Positions 53,707 to 63,237 of a stretch of 64,000 nucleotides of DNA are shown piece after piece. The translations under genes were made by a program, and so were the position numbers. The notes under the pieces are model-generated. The model made no database searches, was not told where the DNA came from, and saw only the letters and a list, made by a program, of their open reading frames with translations. Each line of letters begins with the position of its first letter. Position 1 is the first letter of the stretch. The DNA is taken from positions 534,996 through 598,995 of the forward strand of contig CAVVGE010000006.1 of the NCBI GenBank assembly GCA_963747735.1, in the 5' to 3' direction. The stretch comes from AP-15 sp963747735. Its GTDB lineage: Bacteria > Pseudomonadota > Alphaproteobacteria > ATCC43930 > CGMCC-115725.

Positions 53707-55293
53707 TTATTTCAGGGTGATGCGGTCGTATCCCTTGAACGGCGAGGTGTCGCTTAGGATTACCTTGTCGCCGGGTTCGACTCCGCTTAGGATTTGGATC
53801 GTGTTGACCGACGCTCGCCCAAACTTGACCTTTACTCTCACTGCATGGTCCTCATTCGGTTCCAGTTTGAACAAAGCACCTTCGCTGTTGGTCTGGCCCT
53901 CTACTGGCCGGCCAACCTGGACGACATCGCTCAAGTGGCCGAGTTCGATTGCGCCGTCCACCTCAACACCCTGCTGAACCCCGCGCGGAAGCCCACTCTC
54001 AATCTGCACAGTAACAGTGCCCTGCTGCACACCGGGAGTGACTCGCATCACTTTGCCGGTGGCGACCTCGACCCGCTTGAGGAGCTGTATGGAGACAATC
54101 TGACCCGGCTGCACCTCCTTCATCAGAGACGTTGGAAGTAGCAGATCGGCCGTGGTGCTGGTGGTGAGCTTACCGAGGGCGCGCACCGCGACCGACATGT
54201 CGCCTCGCTTCACCGTGTCCACCCAAATGGTGTTGCGGTCGACTATACCACGGGGTGCGGCTGGGGTTTGAGCACCCCTGAGCACGACCACGCCGACGCC
54301 GGACAACACCATCAGAGTGACTACAAAAGCTGCCACGGGCCCGATGACAGTGTGGGAAACCGGTTGCAATGGATCAGCCAGCCTGCGAATTCGATCCAAG
54401 AGAGAGCCGCCGTTGGCTGCGATCGTGGCACGAACGTGGGTGGGCCGGCACGATTCCAAATCGGCGAGAGCGCGAACATACGTTAGGGCGTCGCCACTAG
54501 CAGCCACCGCCAAATCGTCACAGCACAACTCGCGTTCCTTACGGATCTGATTTGACACCCACCAGATCGCGGGATGGTAGAACAGCACTGCCTCGACGAC
54601 ACTCTGCAGCACGTTCACCGGATAATCATGTCTGCGGATATGGGCAAGCTCGTGAGCCAGCAGCGCCTCGATGTACTCGGGTGCCAATCCGGTGAGCGCT
54701 CCGACCGGCATCAGTACCACTGGCCGAAACCAGCCGACGACAGCCGGCGCTTCCACTAAGGACGACACGAGCAGGCGGACGGGGTAGGCCACACCAAGTT
54801 GTACGGCGATTCTATTGAGCGCACCTTGCAGATGATGAGGGGTAGGGCGATTTGCATTGGACCGCAGGCGAGCAGCGACAAACGAACCACCCGCCAAGCG
54901 AGTCAACAATACAACTGCACCCGCGAACCAAGCCATCGCGAGCCACGGCAGGGCCCGCTGGAATCCACCTAACCAGGACAAGTACCAAGGCGCCCCCAAG
55001 CTCCCACCCGAGGCTGCAAGCGTCAGCGGAATTGCAGGGGCTTGCGCAGATGCCGATTGCCAGCTGTCCGAGCCTGCCAGGAAACCATATGTGAGGATCG
55101 GAGCAGACGCCATGGTGGCGAGGGTCAAACAGGCGAGCGCGTAACGGGCACGAGCGCTGGACGACCCGGCGCCCAGCCCGCGCACCGCCGCGAACAGTGC
55201 CGAAATCAATGCGCCCTGCCACACGAAGTGAAGCAGTGTCCAGCCGAGGTCTGCGGCCAGAGGCTGTGCGAGCAAAAATTGTAGACTTTTCAT
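53707..55293 (-). CDS. M56 metallopeptidase fused to an HlyD/MacA-like adaptor domain
   Basis: 528 residues. Residues 1-340 are a BlaR1/MecR1-type M56 protease: several membrane helices, the zinc motif HELAH at 214-218, the glutamate ligand region ERELCCDD at 253-260 and a membrane helix at about 317-339. Instead of a penicillin sensor, the C-terminal 170 residues (WVDTVKRGDMSVAVRALGKL, VQPGQIVSIQLL, VEVDGAIELGHLSDVVQVGR, VEPGDKVILSDTSPFKGYDR) look like the barrel and membrane-proximal parts of RND/MacA efflux adaptors. It overlaps the upstream blaI by ATGA. It probably senses an extracytoplasmic ligand and cleaves BlaI; whether the adaptor part contacts a pump is open. Confidence 0.9.
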   Translation of the reverse strand: MKSLQFLLAQPLAADLGWTLLHFVWQGALISALFAAVRGLGAGSSSARARYALACLTLATMASAPILTYGFLAGSDSWQSASAQAPAIPLTLAASGGSLGAPWYLSWLGGFQRALPWLAMAWFAGAVVLLTRLAGGSFVAARLRSNANRPTPHHLQGALNRIAVQLGVAYPVRLLVSSLVEAPAVVGWFRPVVLMPVGALTGLAPEYIEALLAHELAHIRRHDYPVNVLQSVVEAVLFYHPAIWWVSNQIRKERELCCDDLAVAASGDALTYVRALADLESCRPTHVRATIAANGGSLLDRIRRLADPLQPVSHTVIGPVAAFVVTLMVLSGVGVVVLRGAQTPAAPRGIVDRNTIWVDTVKRGDMSVAVRALGKLTTSTTADLLLPTSLMKEVQPGQIVSIQLLKRVEVATGKVMRVTPGVQQGTVTVQIESGLPRGVQQGVEVDGAIELGHLSDVVQVGRPVEGQTNSEGALFKLEPNEDHAVRVKVKFGRASVNTIQILSGVEPGDKVILSDTSPFKGYDRITLK

Positions 55294-55700
55294 CGGGGTT
55301 CCCTTCTCTTCTCAAGTTTGTCCAGGATCCGCCGGATCTCACCCAACTCTTCGTCGGAGGCAGGCTGAGCGGCCAGCGCCCCTAAGACGAGGTTTTTGGA
55401 CGAGCCCTCAAACGCACGCTTCAACAAATCTGCGGCGATCTCCCTCTGCGTCTGTTCTTTGGCGACGCCAGCCTCGTAGACATGCGAGCGAAAGCGCTCA
55501 CTTCGAACGAGCAGGCCTTTTTCCGTCATCAACTGCATTTGTTTGAGCGTCGTGGTGTAACCGCTGTCCTTTGCAAGCGCGTCGTGAATTTCACGCACGG
55601 TGCTGGGCCCCAGACGCCAGAGTGCCGCTAGTATATCGAGCTCAGCGTCCGAAGGCAGCGGCGTGCGAGGAGGATGTTTACGGCGAGAGCGGAGTGCCAT
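55290..55700 (-). CDS. BlaI/MecI-family transcriptional repressor
   Basis: 136 residues: winged helix PSDAELDILAALWRLGPSTV, REIHDALAKDSGYTTTLKQM, TEKGLLVRSERFRSHVYEAG and a C-terminal dimerisation helix (IAADLLKRAFEGSSKNLVLG). BlaI proteins block transcription until cut by the M56 partner, whose start overlaps this stop. Two palindromic operators lie just upstream of ATG 55700. The intact pair contrasts with the broken pair at 9.3-9.7 kb. Confidence 0.93.
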   Translation of the reverse strand: MALRSRRKHPPRTPLPSDAELDILAALWRLGPSTVREIHDALAKDSGYTTTLKQMQLMTEKGLLVRSERFRSHVYEAGVAKEQTQREIAADLLKRAFEGSSKNLVLGALAAQPASDEELGEIRRILDKLEKRREPR

Positions 55701-55714
55701 GGTTCAAAGTGTAA

Positions 55715-55749
55715 TACGATTAAAATCGTATGTCAACGATAAACATCGT
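55715..55749 (-). promoter_or_regulatory. BlaI operators
   Basis: TACGATTAAAATCGTA (55715-55730) is a perfect 16-bp palindrome apart from its centre, and ACGATAAACATCGT (55736-55749) repeats the ACGAT-N4-ATCGT core. The centres lie 20 bp apart, immediately upstream of blaI. This is the expected layout for cooperative BlaI dimers. Confidence 0.8.
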
Positions 55750-55980
55750 ACAAAGGCCCGAGCAGGCCCTCGAGGCGAAGTCGACTTGCGGAAGGTCGTT
55801 TATCCCTCGTCAGACCCAGCGGCTGCCTGAACTAGCGCCGACTTGCATCGAGAAGGTCGAGACCGGACGGCACATCCCATCAAAGTAAAAAGCGCAGACG
55901 TACTGGGACCGGTTCAAGGAAACTACTGTTCCACTTGGCCTTGTAGTCGGCATCTCGTTGATTTGAGCATGTGGCGCCTG

Positions 55981-56238
55981 CTCCGGTCGGATTACGCGCC
56001 ACTCGGAGAATGGGCTGGATTACGTTGCTGCGAAGGATCGCTCCCAAGATACGGCGTCGGGAAAATTGCCCGGATTACGAAGGTGAAGTCCGCTAGAGCC
56101 ATGTGACGTCCTGACGAGCCGGCCGGCAATGATTAGCGACGATATCGCCGTTTCACATTCCTGATCCTCGGGGGAGATACGTTGCGCGGCGACAACTCGC
56201 CAATGCGACGCTGTCAGCGTAGCGTAGCGAGCATCGCT
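55981..56238 (+). repeat. Dispersed repeat B, longest copy (258 bp)
   Basis: The left part (55981-56156) is repeated inverted at 49498-49675 and the right part (56148-56238) inverted at 31760-31850; the two parts overlap by 9 bases here. This suggests one element of at least 258 bp whose other copies are partial. It runs into a propeller gene fragment at its right end. Confidence 0.85.
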
Positions 56239-57023
56239 GGCCTCTCGGCAGACGGCATCGCCTTCTCACAGGACGGGGAATGGATAGCCGATAGCCTTTG
56301 GCCGGAGCGTACGCTATGGCGAAGCCGGGTTGACGGCAGCAGCCCGTTGCAGTTGACTTCTCCCTCGATAGAGGCGCTCGCTCCGCGCTTGTCTCCGGAC
56401 GGACGAACCGTGGCCTACATGGCCCACAGCAAGGGCGACCAGGGGCGTTGGAATATCTATCTGATGCCAGCCTCGGGCGAGAGCGCGGGACCCGTTCTGC
56501 CGGCTGATTCGGATTACGCCACGCCGAGTTGGTCGCCGGACGGCAGTGCGTTGGTCTTTGGCGGCGTGACGTGGCTGAACGGCTACAGGAAGTCGACGTC
56601 GGTCCGCAGCATCGATCTGCGCACTCGACAGGTCGCTCAATTGGCAGGCTCGGAAGGCCTATGGGCGCCCAAATGGTCCCCAACGGTAAATACATAGCAG
56701 CCAAAACGGCTGATTCTAAAAGCATTATGCTGTTCGATTTCAATTTGCAGCAATGGTCGGCGCTCGCGAAGATCGAAGGCCGCGAATACATCAATTATGT
56801 AGGCTGGTCGAGAGCCGGAGATTCCGTGTACTTCAACACGCCCGACGCGATCTACCGCGTCGGCCTGCGCCATAGGAAGATGACTCTCGTGACCAGCCTG
56901 AAGGACATTCGGTTAGCGCAAACGCTCGGCGAATGGTTCGGTCTTGCGCCGGACGGTTCCCCGATGATCCTGCACGACACGAGCATTCAGGAAATTTACG
57001 CCCTGGACATGAAGTGGCCATGA
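56182..57023 (+). pseudogene. TolB/PD40 beta-propeller C-terminal fragment, frameshifted
   Basis: The first 20 or so residues (MRGDNSPMRRCQRSVAS) come from repeat B. Then PD40 blades follow: ISLSPDG-like IAFSQDGEWIADSL, APRLSPDGRTVAYMAHSKGD, PSWSPDGSALVFGGVTW, and after a frame change near 56,690 APKWSP-NGKYIAAKTADSK, INYVGWSRAGDSVYF and GEWFGLAPDGSPMILHD, ending LDMKWP at 57023. This is the C-terminal propeller of a winged-helix regulator of the kind seen at 60.8-63.1 kb; its DNA-binding domain was replaced by the repeat. Confidence 0.72.
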
Positions 57024-57105
57024 CCCGAAAGCCACATGGCCCCATTCCCTCCTCCCCGCGCACATCGAACTTTCCACCACCACGGAACCAAATGGCCCGT
57101 TCCAC

Positions 57106-57116
57106 GTACTTAGTAC
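57106..57116. promoter_or_regulatory. 11-bp palindrome abutting the ADOP start
   Basis: GTACTTAGTAC directly precedes ATG 57117. ADOP permeases are often next to PadR regulators, which bind similar palindromes, but no PadR gene is present here. It could be an operator or chance. Confidence 0.35.
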
Positions 57117-59546
57117 ATGAACTGGCTTTTGCAGGACGCGCGCTTCGGTTTCCGGACCATCCTCAAGGACCGTGGCTTCTTCCTCACCGCGGTGATCGCC
57201 CTGGCACTCGGCATCGGGTCCACCACCGCCATCTTCAGCGTCATCGACAATGTCCTTCTCGAGCCCTTTCCCTATACCGATGGACAGCGGCTGATGGCCA
57301 TCCAAATTCGCGACAAAGCCAGCAGTGACCCCAACGACGGGCGTCAGTTCTTCTCGGTTCCGGAGTTCCTCGATTATCAGGGGCAGAATCACATCTTCGA
57401 CCAGTCCATCGGTATCCGCCAGGACGGAGTCCTCATGACCGGCGCCGGCGCCCCTGAGTCCTTCCGAGGCGGCACGGTCACCGGCAATACGTTTGTGTTT
57501 CTGGGAGTGCCGCCACTGCTGGGCCGGGCCATCACACCCGCCGACGCACTGCCCGGCGCGCCGCCTGTTTTTGTGCTGAGCTACAAGGTCTGGCAGCGAC
57601 GATTCGCGGGCGACCCTACTATCATTGGCAAAACCTTTATCATGAACGACAAGCCGACGACACTCATCGGCATCATGCCGAAGAGATTCGCCTGGTGGGG
57701 CGCCGATTTGTGGATGCCGACCTCGCTCGACCGCGCGGAAAACGGTCCCAACGATCGGTTCTTCTCCTTATTGGGCCGCCTCAAGCCTGGGCTTACGCAG
57801 CAAACTGCGCAACCGGACGTTGCCGTTATCGCGCAGCGCCTCTCGAAGATTTACCCGAAGAACTATCCCAAAGAGTTCGACGTGAGTTTGCAGTCGCTGG
57901 TCGATAACGTCGTCGGGAAATTCCGCACGACGCTCTATACTCTTCTGGCAGCTGTGGGCCTCCTCTTACTGATCGCGTGCGCAAACGTCGGCAATCTGCT
58001 GCTGGCGAGGGCGACCGCCCGCGAAAAGGAATTCGCCGTGCGCTCCACGCTCGGCGCAGGCCGCTTCCGTATTGTCCGGCAGCTGATGGTCGAGAGTCTC
58101 CTGCTTGCGCTGGCCGGTGCGGCCGTCGGCTGCCTGTTCGCATGGGCGGGATTGAAGGGTCTCGTGGCGATACTCCCGCAGTTCACGTTCCCCGACGAAG
58201 CCGCTATCAGCTTGAACATTCCGGTGCTGCTGGCAACCTTAGGAGCTGCTGTCCTCACCGCGCTGCTGTTCGGACTCGCTCCAGCCTTAGGCGCTTCCCG
58301 CCGCGATCAGAACGAGTCGCTTAAATCCGGTGGCCGCGGCAACAGCGGATTCCGCCGGGGCCGTTTGCGCAACGTCCTGATCCTGACTGAAGTTGCGCTG
58401 TCTCTCGTCCTGCTCTCCGGTGCCGGGCTGCTCATGCGGAGCTTCTTCGTCCAGCGCCAGGTCGATCTCGGCTTCGATCAAGATCACGTACTCACCACCC
58501 AGATCAACCTTCCTCCCAAGCAATACAAGACGCGCGATCAGCAAATCCAATTCGCTTTTCAACTATTACCGAGGCTCGAGACGATCCCGGGTGTGCGAGC
58601 GGCATCCCTGGCACTCGTGTTTCCGCCGTTTGGAGGCATCAATACTGATTTTGAAGTCGCTGGAAAAACTCACTCCGAAAAGTGGCAGGGACAGATGGTC
58701 CTCTGTAGCCCGCGGTTCTTCGATGCGCTGGGCATCCGGCTCCTCAAAGGGCGGTTGCTGACGGAACAGGACGCGGCTGGGAAACGCAAGGTAGCGACTA
58801 TCAACCAAGCCTTTGCATCGAAGTACCTCCCCGGCGAAGACCCCATCGGTAAGCGCATCAGGCTGTCCGGTCTCGACTCCGCGCCGGAGCCGGTTCCCGA
58901 TCCCTGGTTCGAAGTCGTCGGCATCACCTCCGACATCAAGAACCATGGAATCCGTGATCCGATCGTGCCCGAGGCCTATGTGCCGCACATCTTCTCGAGC
59001 TATGGCGGCTTCGTCGTATTCTTGCGCACCCCCGGCAATCCCGCCTCGCTCGCCAAAGCCATGAGCGACCAGATCTGGGCCGTTGACCGGAATATCGTGC
59101 TGCAGCAAACCAGTTCGATTGAGGAGACGCTCGATCTGTTCGAGTACGCAAAGCCTCGTTTCGGCCTCAGGCTCTTCGCCATCTTTGCTTCCATCGGCCT
59201 AATACTGGTCAGCGTCGGCATCTACAGCGTCATCTCTTATAGCGTTTCGCAACAGGGCCACGAGATCGGCATACGGATGGCACTCGGCGCTACCGCCGGC
59301 GACGTCCGAAGCCTGGTGCTCAGGACCGGGTTGCGCTTCATCGTCTTCGGCATGGCCATCGGTACGGTACTCGCATTCATCATTGCGCGTGCGCTCGCCA
59401 GCCAGTTCTGGGGCGTCTCACCGTATGACCCGGCTACCCTGGTGTCGGTTATCGCGCTTCTCACCATGGTTGGTCTCGCCGCCTGCTACCTTCCGTCACG
59501 CCGCGCCACGCGCGTGGACCCTGCTAGATCCTTGCGCTACGACTAG
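57117..59546 (+). CDS. ADOP-family ABC permease (two MacB/FtsX units)
   Basis: 809 residues. Start: MNWLLQDARFGFRTILKDRG, the usual ADOP/MacB N-terminus, first helix TAVIALALGIGSTTAIFSVI, then a periplasmic MacB_PCD domain, three FtsX helices (TLLAAVGLLLLIACANVGNL; SLLLALAGAAVGCLFAWAGL), a linker, and a second copy ending with IGLILVSVGIYSVISYSVSQ, GHEIGIRMALGATAGDVRSL and PSRRATRVDPARSLRYD. ADOP proteins are characteristic of Acidobacteriota, where dozens may occur. They form the membrane part of mechanotransmitting ABC systems for macrolides, lipids or peptides; an ATPase and an adaptor are needed, and neither gene adjoins, though an adaptor-like domain is in the M56 fusion 1.8 kb away. Confidence 0.95.
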   Translation: MNWLLQDARFGFRTILKDRGFFLTAVIALALGIGSTTAIFSVIDNVLLEPFPYTDGQRLMAIQIRDKASSDPNDGRQFFSVPEFLDYQGQNHIFDQSIGIRQDGVLMTGAGAPESFRGGTVTGNTFVFLGVPPLLGRAITPADALPGAPPVFVLSYKVWQRRFAGDPTIIGKTFIMNDKPTTLIGIMPKRFAWWGADLWMPTSLDRAENGPNDRFFSLLGRLKPGLTQQTAQPDVAVIAQRLSKIYPKNYPKEFDVSLQSLVDNVVGKFRTTLYTLLAAVGLLLLIACANVGNLLLARATAREKEFAVRSTLGAGRFRIVRQLMVESLLLALAGAAVGCLFAWAGLKGLVAILPQFTFPDEAAISLNIPVLLATLGAAVLTALLFGLAPALGASRRDQNESLKSGGRGNSGFRRGRLRNVLILTEVALSLVLLSGAGLLMRSFFVQRQVDLGFDQDHVLTTQINLPPKQYKTRDQQIQFAFQLLPRLETIPGVRAASLALVFPPFGGINTDFEVAGKTHSEKWQGQMVLCSPRFFDALGIRLLKGRLLTEQDAAGKRKVATINQAFASKYLPGEDPIGKRIRLSGLDSAPEPVPDPWFEVVGITSDIKNHGIRDPIVPEAYVPHIFSSYGGFVVFLRTPGNPASLAKAMSDQIWAVDRNIVLQQTSSIEETLDLFEYAKPRFGLRLFAIFASIGLILVSVGIYSVISYSVSQQGHEIGIRMALGATAGDVRSLVLRTGLRFIVFGMAIGTVLAFIIARALASQFWGVSPYDPATLVSVIALLTMVGLAACYLPSRRATRVDPARSLRYD

Positions 59547-59680
59547 CCATCTGTCGGCCCTCGCATCCCTTGAAGTGCGCAAGTAATCGTTCCGGCGCTA
59601 GGCAGCCAAAACCGAACCCCTGGAAGCCAGACCGGCATCAACATGCCCGGAAGAGTTTGCCGTAGAGAGAGGAGTAAGCA

Positions 59681-59968
59681 ATGTACGTGATTACAGGAGG
59701 CAACACTGGAAGCGTGGTAGCGGAGAGACTGCTCGAAGCGGACAGAAGGTGCGTGTTGTGGGGCGCGACCCGTAGCGGCTGGAGAAATTCACCGAGAAGG
59801 GTCGCGGAATCATTCATCGCTGATGCGACGGAAGGGGGCGCTCTCACGAACGCGTTTGCCGGCGCAAAGGCCCTGTACGCGATGATCCCTCCCATATTGG
59901 TGCCCGGAGTTCGCGCATACATGAAGAAAGTGAGAGTGACGTCTTACACTCCGCATTTGAAACACTGA
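59681..59968 (+). pseudogene. NmrA-like NAD(P)-binding protein, N-terminal fragment with indels
   Basis: MYVITGGNTGSVVAERLLEA and ESFIADATEGGALTNAFAGA, then KALYAMIPPILVPGVRAYMK are the first 90 residues of an NmrA/QOR2-like Rossmann protein. Between residues 22 and 42 the frame is shifted and shifts back (GQKVRVVGRDP is readable in the neighbouring frame). After residue 83 the homology stops. ATG 59681 follows AGAGAGGAG. The remaining two thirds of the protein are gone. Downstream to 60844 I find no gene; a GC-rich inverted repeat (AAACCGG/CCGGTTT, 60250-60300) is the only structure. Confidence 0.6.
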
Positions 59969-60844
59969 CGGTAATCGGCTACGGGATGATAACGATCTCG
60001 ACTCCCGACTAGTGAAGTCTGAAACCGGTGCCGTCGTAAACCGAACCGCCTACGGTAGAGCTTACTGATTAGGAGAGGGGCGGCAGCCGCATCTAGAAAT
60101 CTCAAAACGGGCGGCGTTTTCTCACAGGAGCTGAACGTTCGTGACGTGTTTGATCCAAAGGCCGGGGCCTATGTCGTTGTGGTTTCCCGTTGGTGGTCAG
60201 CGGAGCGAGCGGCGACTTAATTAACGAATTAGGTCCTTGAATGTGAATACGGGAAACCGGGGACGAGGAAAAACCGGACGAAACGCCGGTCTCCCGGTTT
60301 TGATCAGGTTTGCCCATGAGCCCGCTTGCACCCGCTAATCTGCCGCTCGGCGATATGGTGAGTAATCCGAGGAAACGCCCAGGCGCACCGCGCACTGTCT
60401 CCGGTAGGGACAGAGGGTATGATCGTTACGGCTGCGTTCCGGAATTCCAGCAAACCGGCTTCGCTCGCACGAACGATGACGGGCTAAGCAAGCCGGCAAT
60501 GCGCAAGCTGTCAATCGCTGGCACGGCTCCCGTTGTGGCCATCTCAGTCAGTCGCGCTTCAATCCGTGCCCGCTGGCGACGCGGTTTGGACGGTCCTCCG
60601 CTACATCGGGCGCAGCCCAGTGTGCACACATCTTGTCGCGTTCGCCGAGCACAGCTTCTGATCCGCCGCCGCACTTCATTGCGGCAAGCAATCAGCGCCG
60701 CCCCTGTTGTCCTTGGCGAAATGGGAATGTCTATGGATACTACCTCCTCCGATAGAGGTTTAGCCAGCCTGACTACCTGGTGTCCGGAAACTCAGAACGA
60801 GCTGAGCGCCACTCAAAATCCTTCCATCATCCAGACATTGCTCC

Positions 60845-63086
60845 TTATTGCATAAGAGAGCAAAGCCAGGTGCGAGCCGCCGGGAGAAGCCAGTGCATAG
60901 GTGGGTGAGTTTCCTCCACCTCCCAGAGAACGTGACCGTTTCCTTCTAGATCCAGACGGACCAAGGCAGTTTTTGGCCGCATGGCGGTGAGAAGTAATCC
61001 CGTCCCGTCAGAGGTCCAGTCCATGCCGGTCAGATGGTCGAATTGCTTCGCGTTGAATCTCCGCTCGTTATGGGTTTGCAGGAACACGATTCGGATCTCT
61101 CCAGTCCCTCGCTTTACAATTCCTATACGCGAGCCATCCGGCGAGAGATTCCACGTATAAAAGTAATTCGGGTCGGTCTCAGTCCGGGCCAATTCATGGC
61201 CTAATCCGCTCAGCGGATCGAAGCTCGTGAACACCAGCTGGTTTCCCTCAAGAGTGCCGAAGGCACACAATTTCGCCGGCAGTTGGGAACAGCGCGGCAC
61301 ATCGTGGAACGGGGCTTTCAGAACCAAGCTCGGCTTTCCTCCCGCAACTGGAGCGCGAAGTACGTCGATGGGCTCTCCTTGAACGTGATCGCTTGGATAG
61401 GGGGTATATAAGACCCACGCGCCGTAGGACTCACCCCGCCAAAAAGAGCACCCAATCCCTTTGAAACAATTCCTTTCAAGATCGGTTCGGCAGTTTCGCT
61501 GTCCAAGCGCTGTTTATATAGTCCCCAGTCATGGTCTCGATTTGACGTAAAGATCACTGAGCTGCCATCGACGGTCCAACCGATCGGCCATTCCTGCGCA
61601 TCGACATAGGTAAGGCGCTTAGGAGGACTGATCCGGTTGCCATCGAGCGCAATGCCGGCCACAAGGACGCTTACCTCAACCGTCCTCTTGGTGAACGTCG
61701 AACGCCGGCCATCGGACGTCGCGCTGATGGCGCCCATGCAGAATCCACTTCCAATCCTCAGCTGCTTTGGCTGCCCGCGCAGGTTGCCAGTAGCTTGGTC
61801 AGTGTTGGCGATCCAATGTGTACAAGTAGAGCGATTCAAGTCGAGCTCGGCCAATACATAGAGAAGCCTTCCATCGGGCAGCCAATACACTTCTTTCAGT
61901 TTGGGATCGGAAAATACGTTAGCCGGAGGGCCTCCGACCGTGTCGCGGCTCTCGACATCGATTCCAAAATGGCCAGGTATCAGGCGATGCTTCATGTATA
62001 GCAATCGACGGCCATCCGGAGACCATTGAACGTGAGAATAGCCGGTATTTGGAGGAGCATCGTACAACATTCGCGGGTTCTCCTCGTCAGCGCTCAGCAA
62101 CAAGATCTCAGTTCCGTAAGGATCGCGCCCGTTTGTCAGAGCTATTGAGGAACCGTCAGGCGAAACAGCCCACGCCGCGGCGTCGCGCCGAACCAGCCGC
62201 AGAACTCCGCCAAGCACGGATGCGTGCCAGGTGCTGGCGGTCTTTCCCACGGGATGTGCAATCGCGAGAAGACGGGTGGAGTCGGGAAACCACACGATGC
62301 GCCAGCGCACGTCCTCATCTGTGAATTCCGGCGGCTGCGGGATGTTGCGGACCTCATTCGTTTGGAGCAGCCTAATATGCAGGCCATTCAAATCCCCAAA
62401 CGCGAGAAGCTTGCCGTCTCCGGAAATGGCGGCCTGAAAGATCGGACTCTCCCGGGAAGCAACCGTGAGTTGTCTCTCCTGAATTTCGGATGGGGCGGAC
62501 CCCCGGAATCGCCGCCACGCGGCAATTGTTAATGCAAGCGACAGGCCGGCAATCACGGCAGCCGGTAGGAGAGCTTTGCTGATGAGTTGTGTAGCCGTGG
62601 GCGGAACTCGGCCTTGCTTGACGAGAAACCTGTTCCACTCAGGTTAGCGGACGGGGCGGTCGCGAACTCCTCCCGCGTGACGGGCGCGATAAATCGATAG
62701 CCGCGGCGCGGAATTGTCTCGATGAAGGTCGGGTTTTCCGAAGAGTCACCAAGCGCACCACGGAGCTTCTTGACCGCAGTGTTCAACCCCTCGTCGAAAT
62801 CGACGATAACCCCGTTCGGCCACAGAAGCTGCCTTAGTTCATCGCGGCTGACAATCTGTCCCGGGCGCTCCAGCAGCCTAACGAGGATTTGAGTGGGCTG
62901 ATCTTGCAGTCGAACCTGAACGCGGCGTTTACAGAGTTCGCTCGATTGCAGTTTCAGCTCGAAGAGACCGAAACGGAGCCGATCCCGATTGGTGGCCGGA
63001 GCTTCCGTGAATACACCCCAGAAAGCCGCCCGTGGTCTATCATGCTTCGGCTTTGTCAGACGCTTGCTTACGTTCAGACCTGGCAA
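60845..63086 (-). pseudogene. CadC-like winged-helix, membrane and beta-propeller protein, two frameshifts
   Basis: From ATG 63086: an OmpR/CadC winged helix (RFGLFELKLQSSELCKRRVQ, VRLLERPGQIVSRDELRQLL, VDFDEGLNTAVKKLRGALGD, FIETIPRRGYRFIAPV); a frame change near 62,610; a membrane helix (VIAGLSLALTIAAW); PD40 blades (FQAAISGDGKLLAFGDLNGL, AVSPDGSSIALTNG, VQWSPDGRRLLYMKHR, LPDGRLLYVLAELDL); a second change near 61,320; and last blades (YTWNLSPDGSRIGIVKRG, MDWTSDGTGLLLTAMR) to a stop at 60845. Restored length is about 745 residues, the normal size for this acidobacterial family. Both breaks are single indels, so the gene is probably intact in life. Confidence 0.82.
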
Positions 63087-63237
63087 AACTCAGACTGTCT
63101 AAGTTCAGCCCGGGCTGCAAAGTGTTCTGCGCACTGCACTTGGTAGTTCGGCTGGAAGTCGGCAACAATCCGGTTGACCGAAAGCCACCGTGAGGTTAGA
63201 GTCCGGCTCGTTAGGCATTTTAGCGAATGAGGAAACC

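Noticed and set aside
59969..60844. ORFs of 97 and 181 codons
   Set aside because: Composition is Arg/Ser/Pro-rich without secondary-structure pattern; they look like shadows in noncoding GC-rich DNA.
62553..62556. ATGA overlap suggesting two coupled genes (winged helix and propeller)
   Set aside because: The propeller frame continues upstream in register with a membrane helix; the overlap is a by-product of a frame break within one CadC-like gene.
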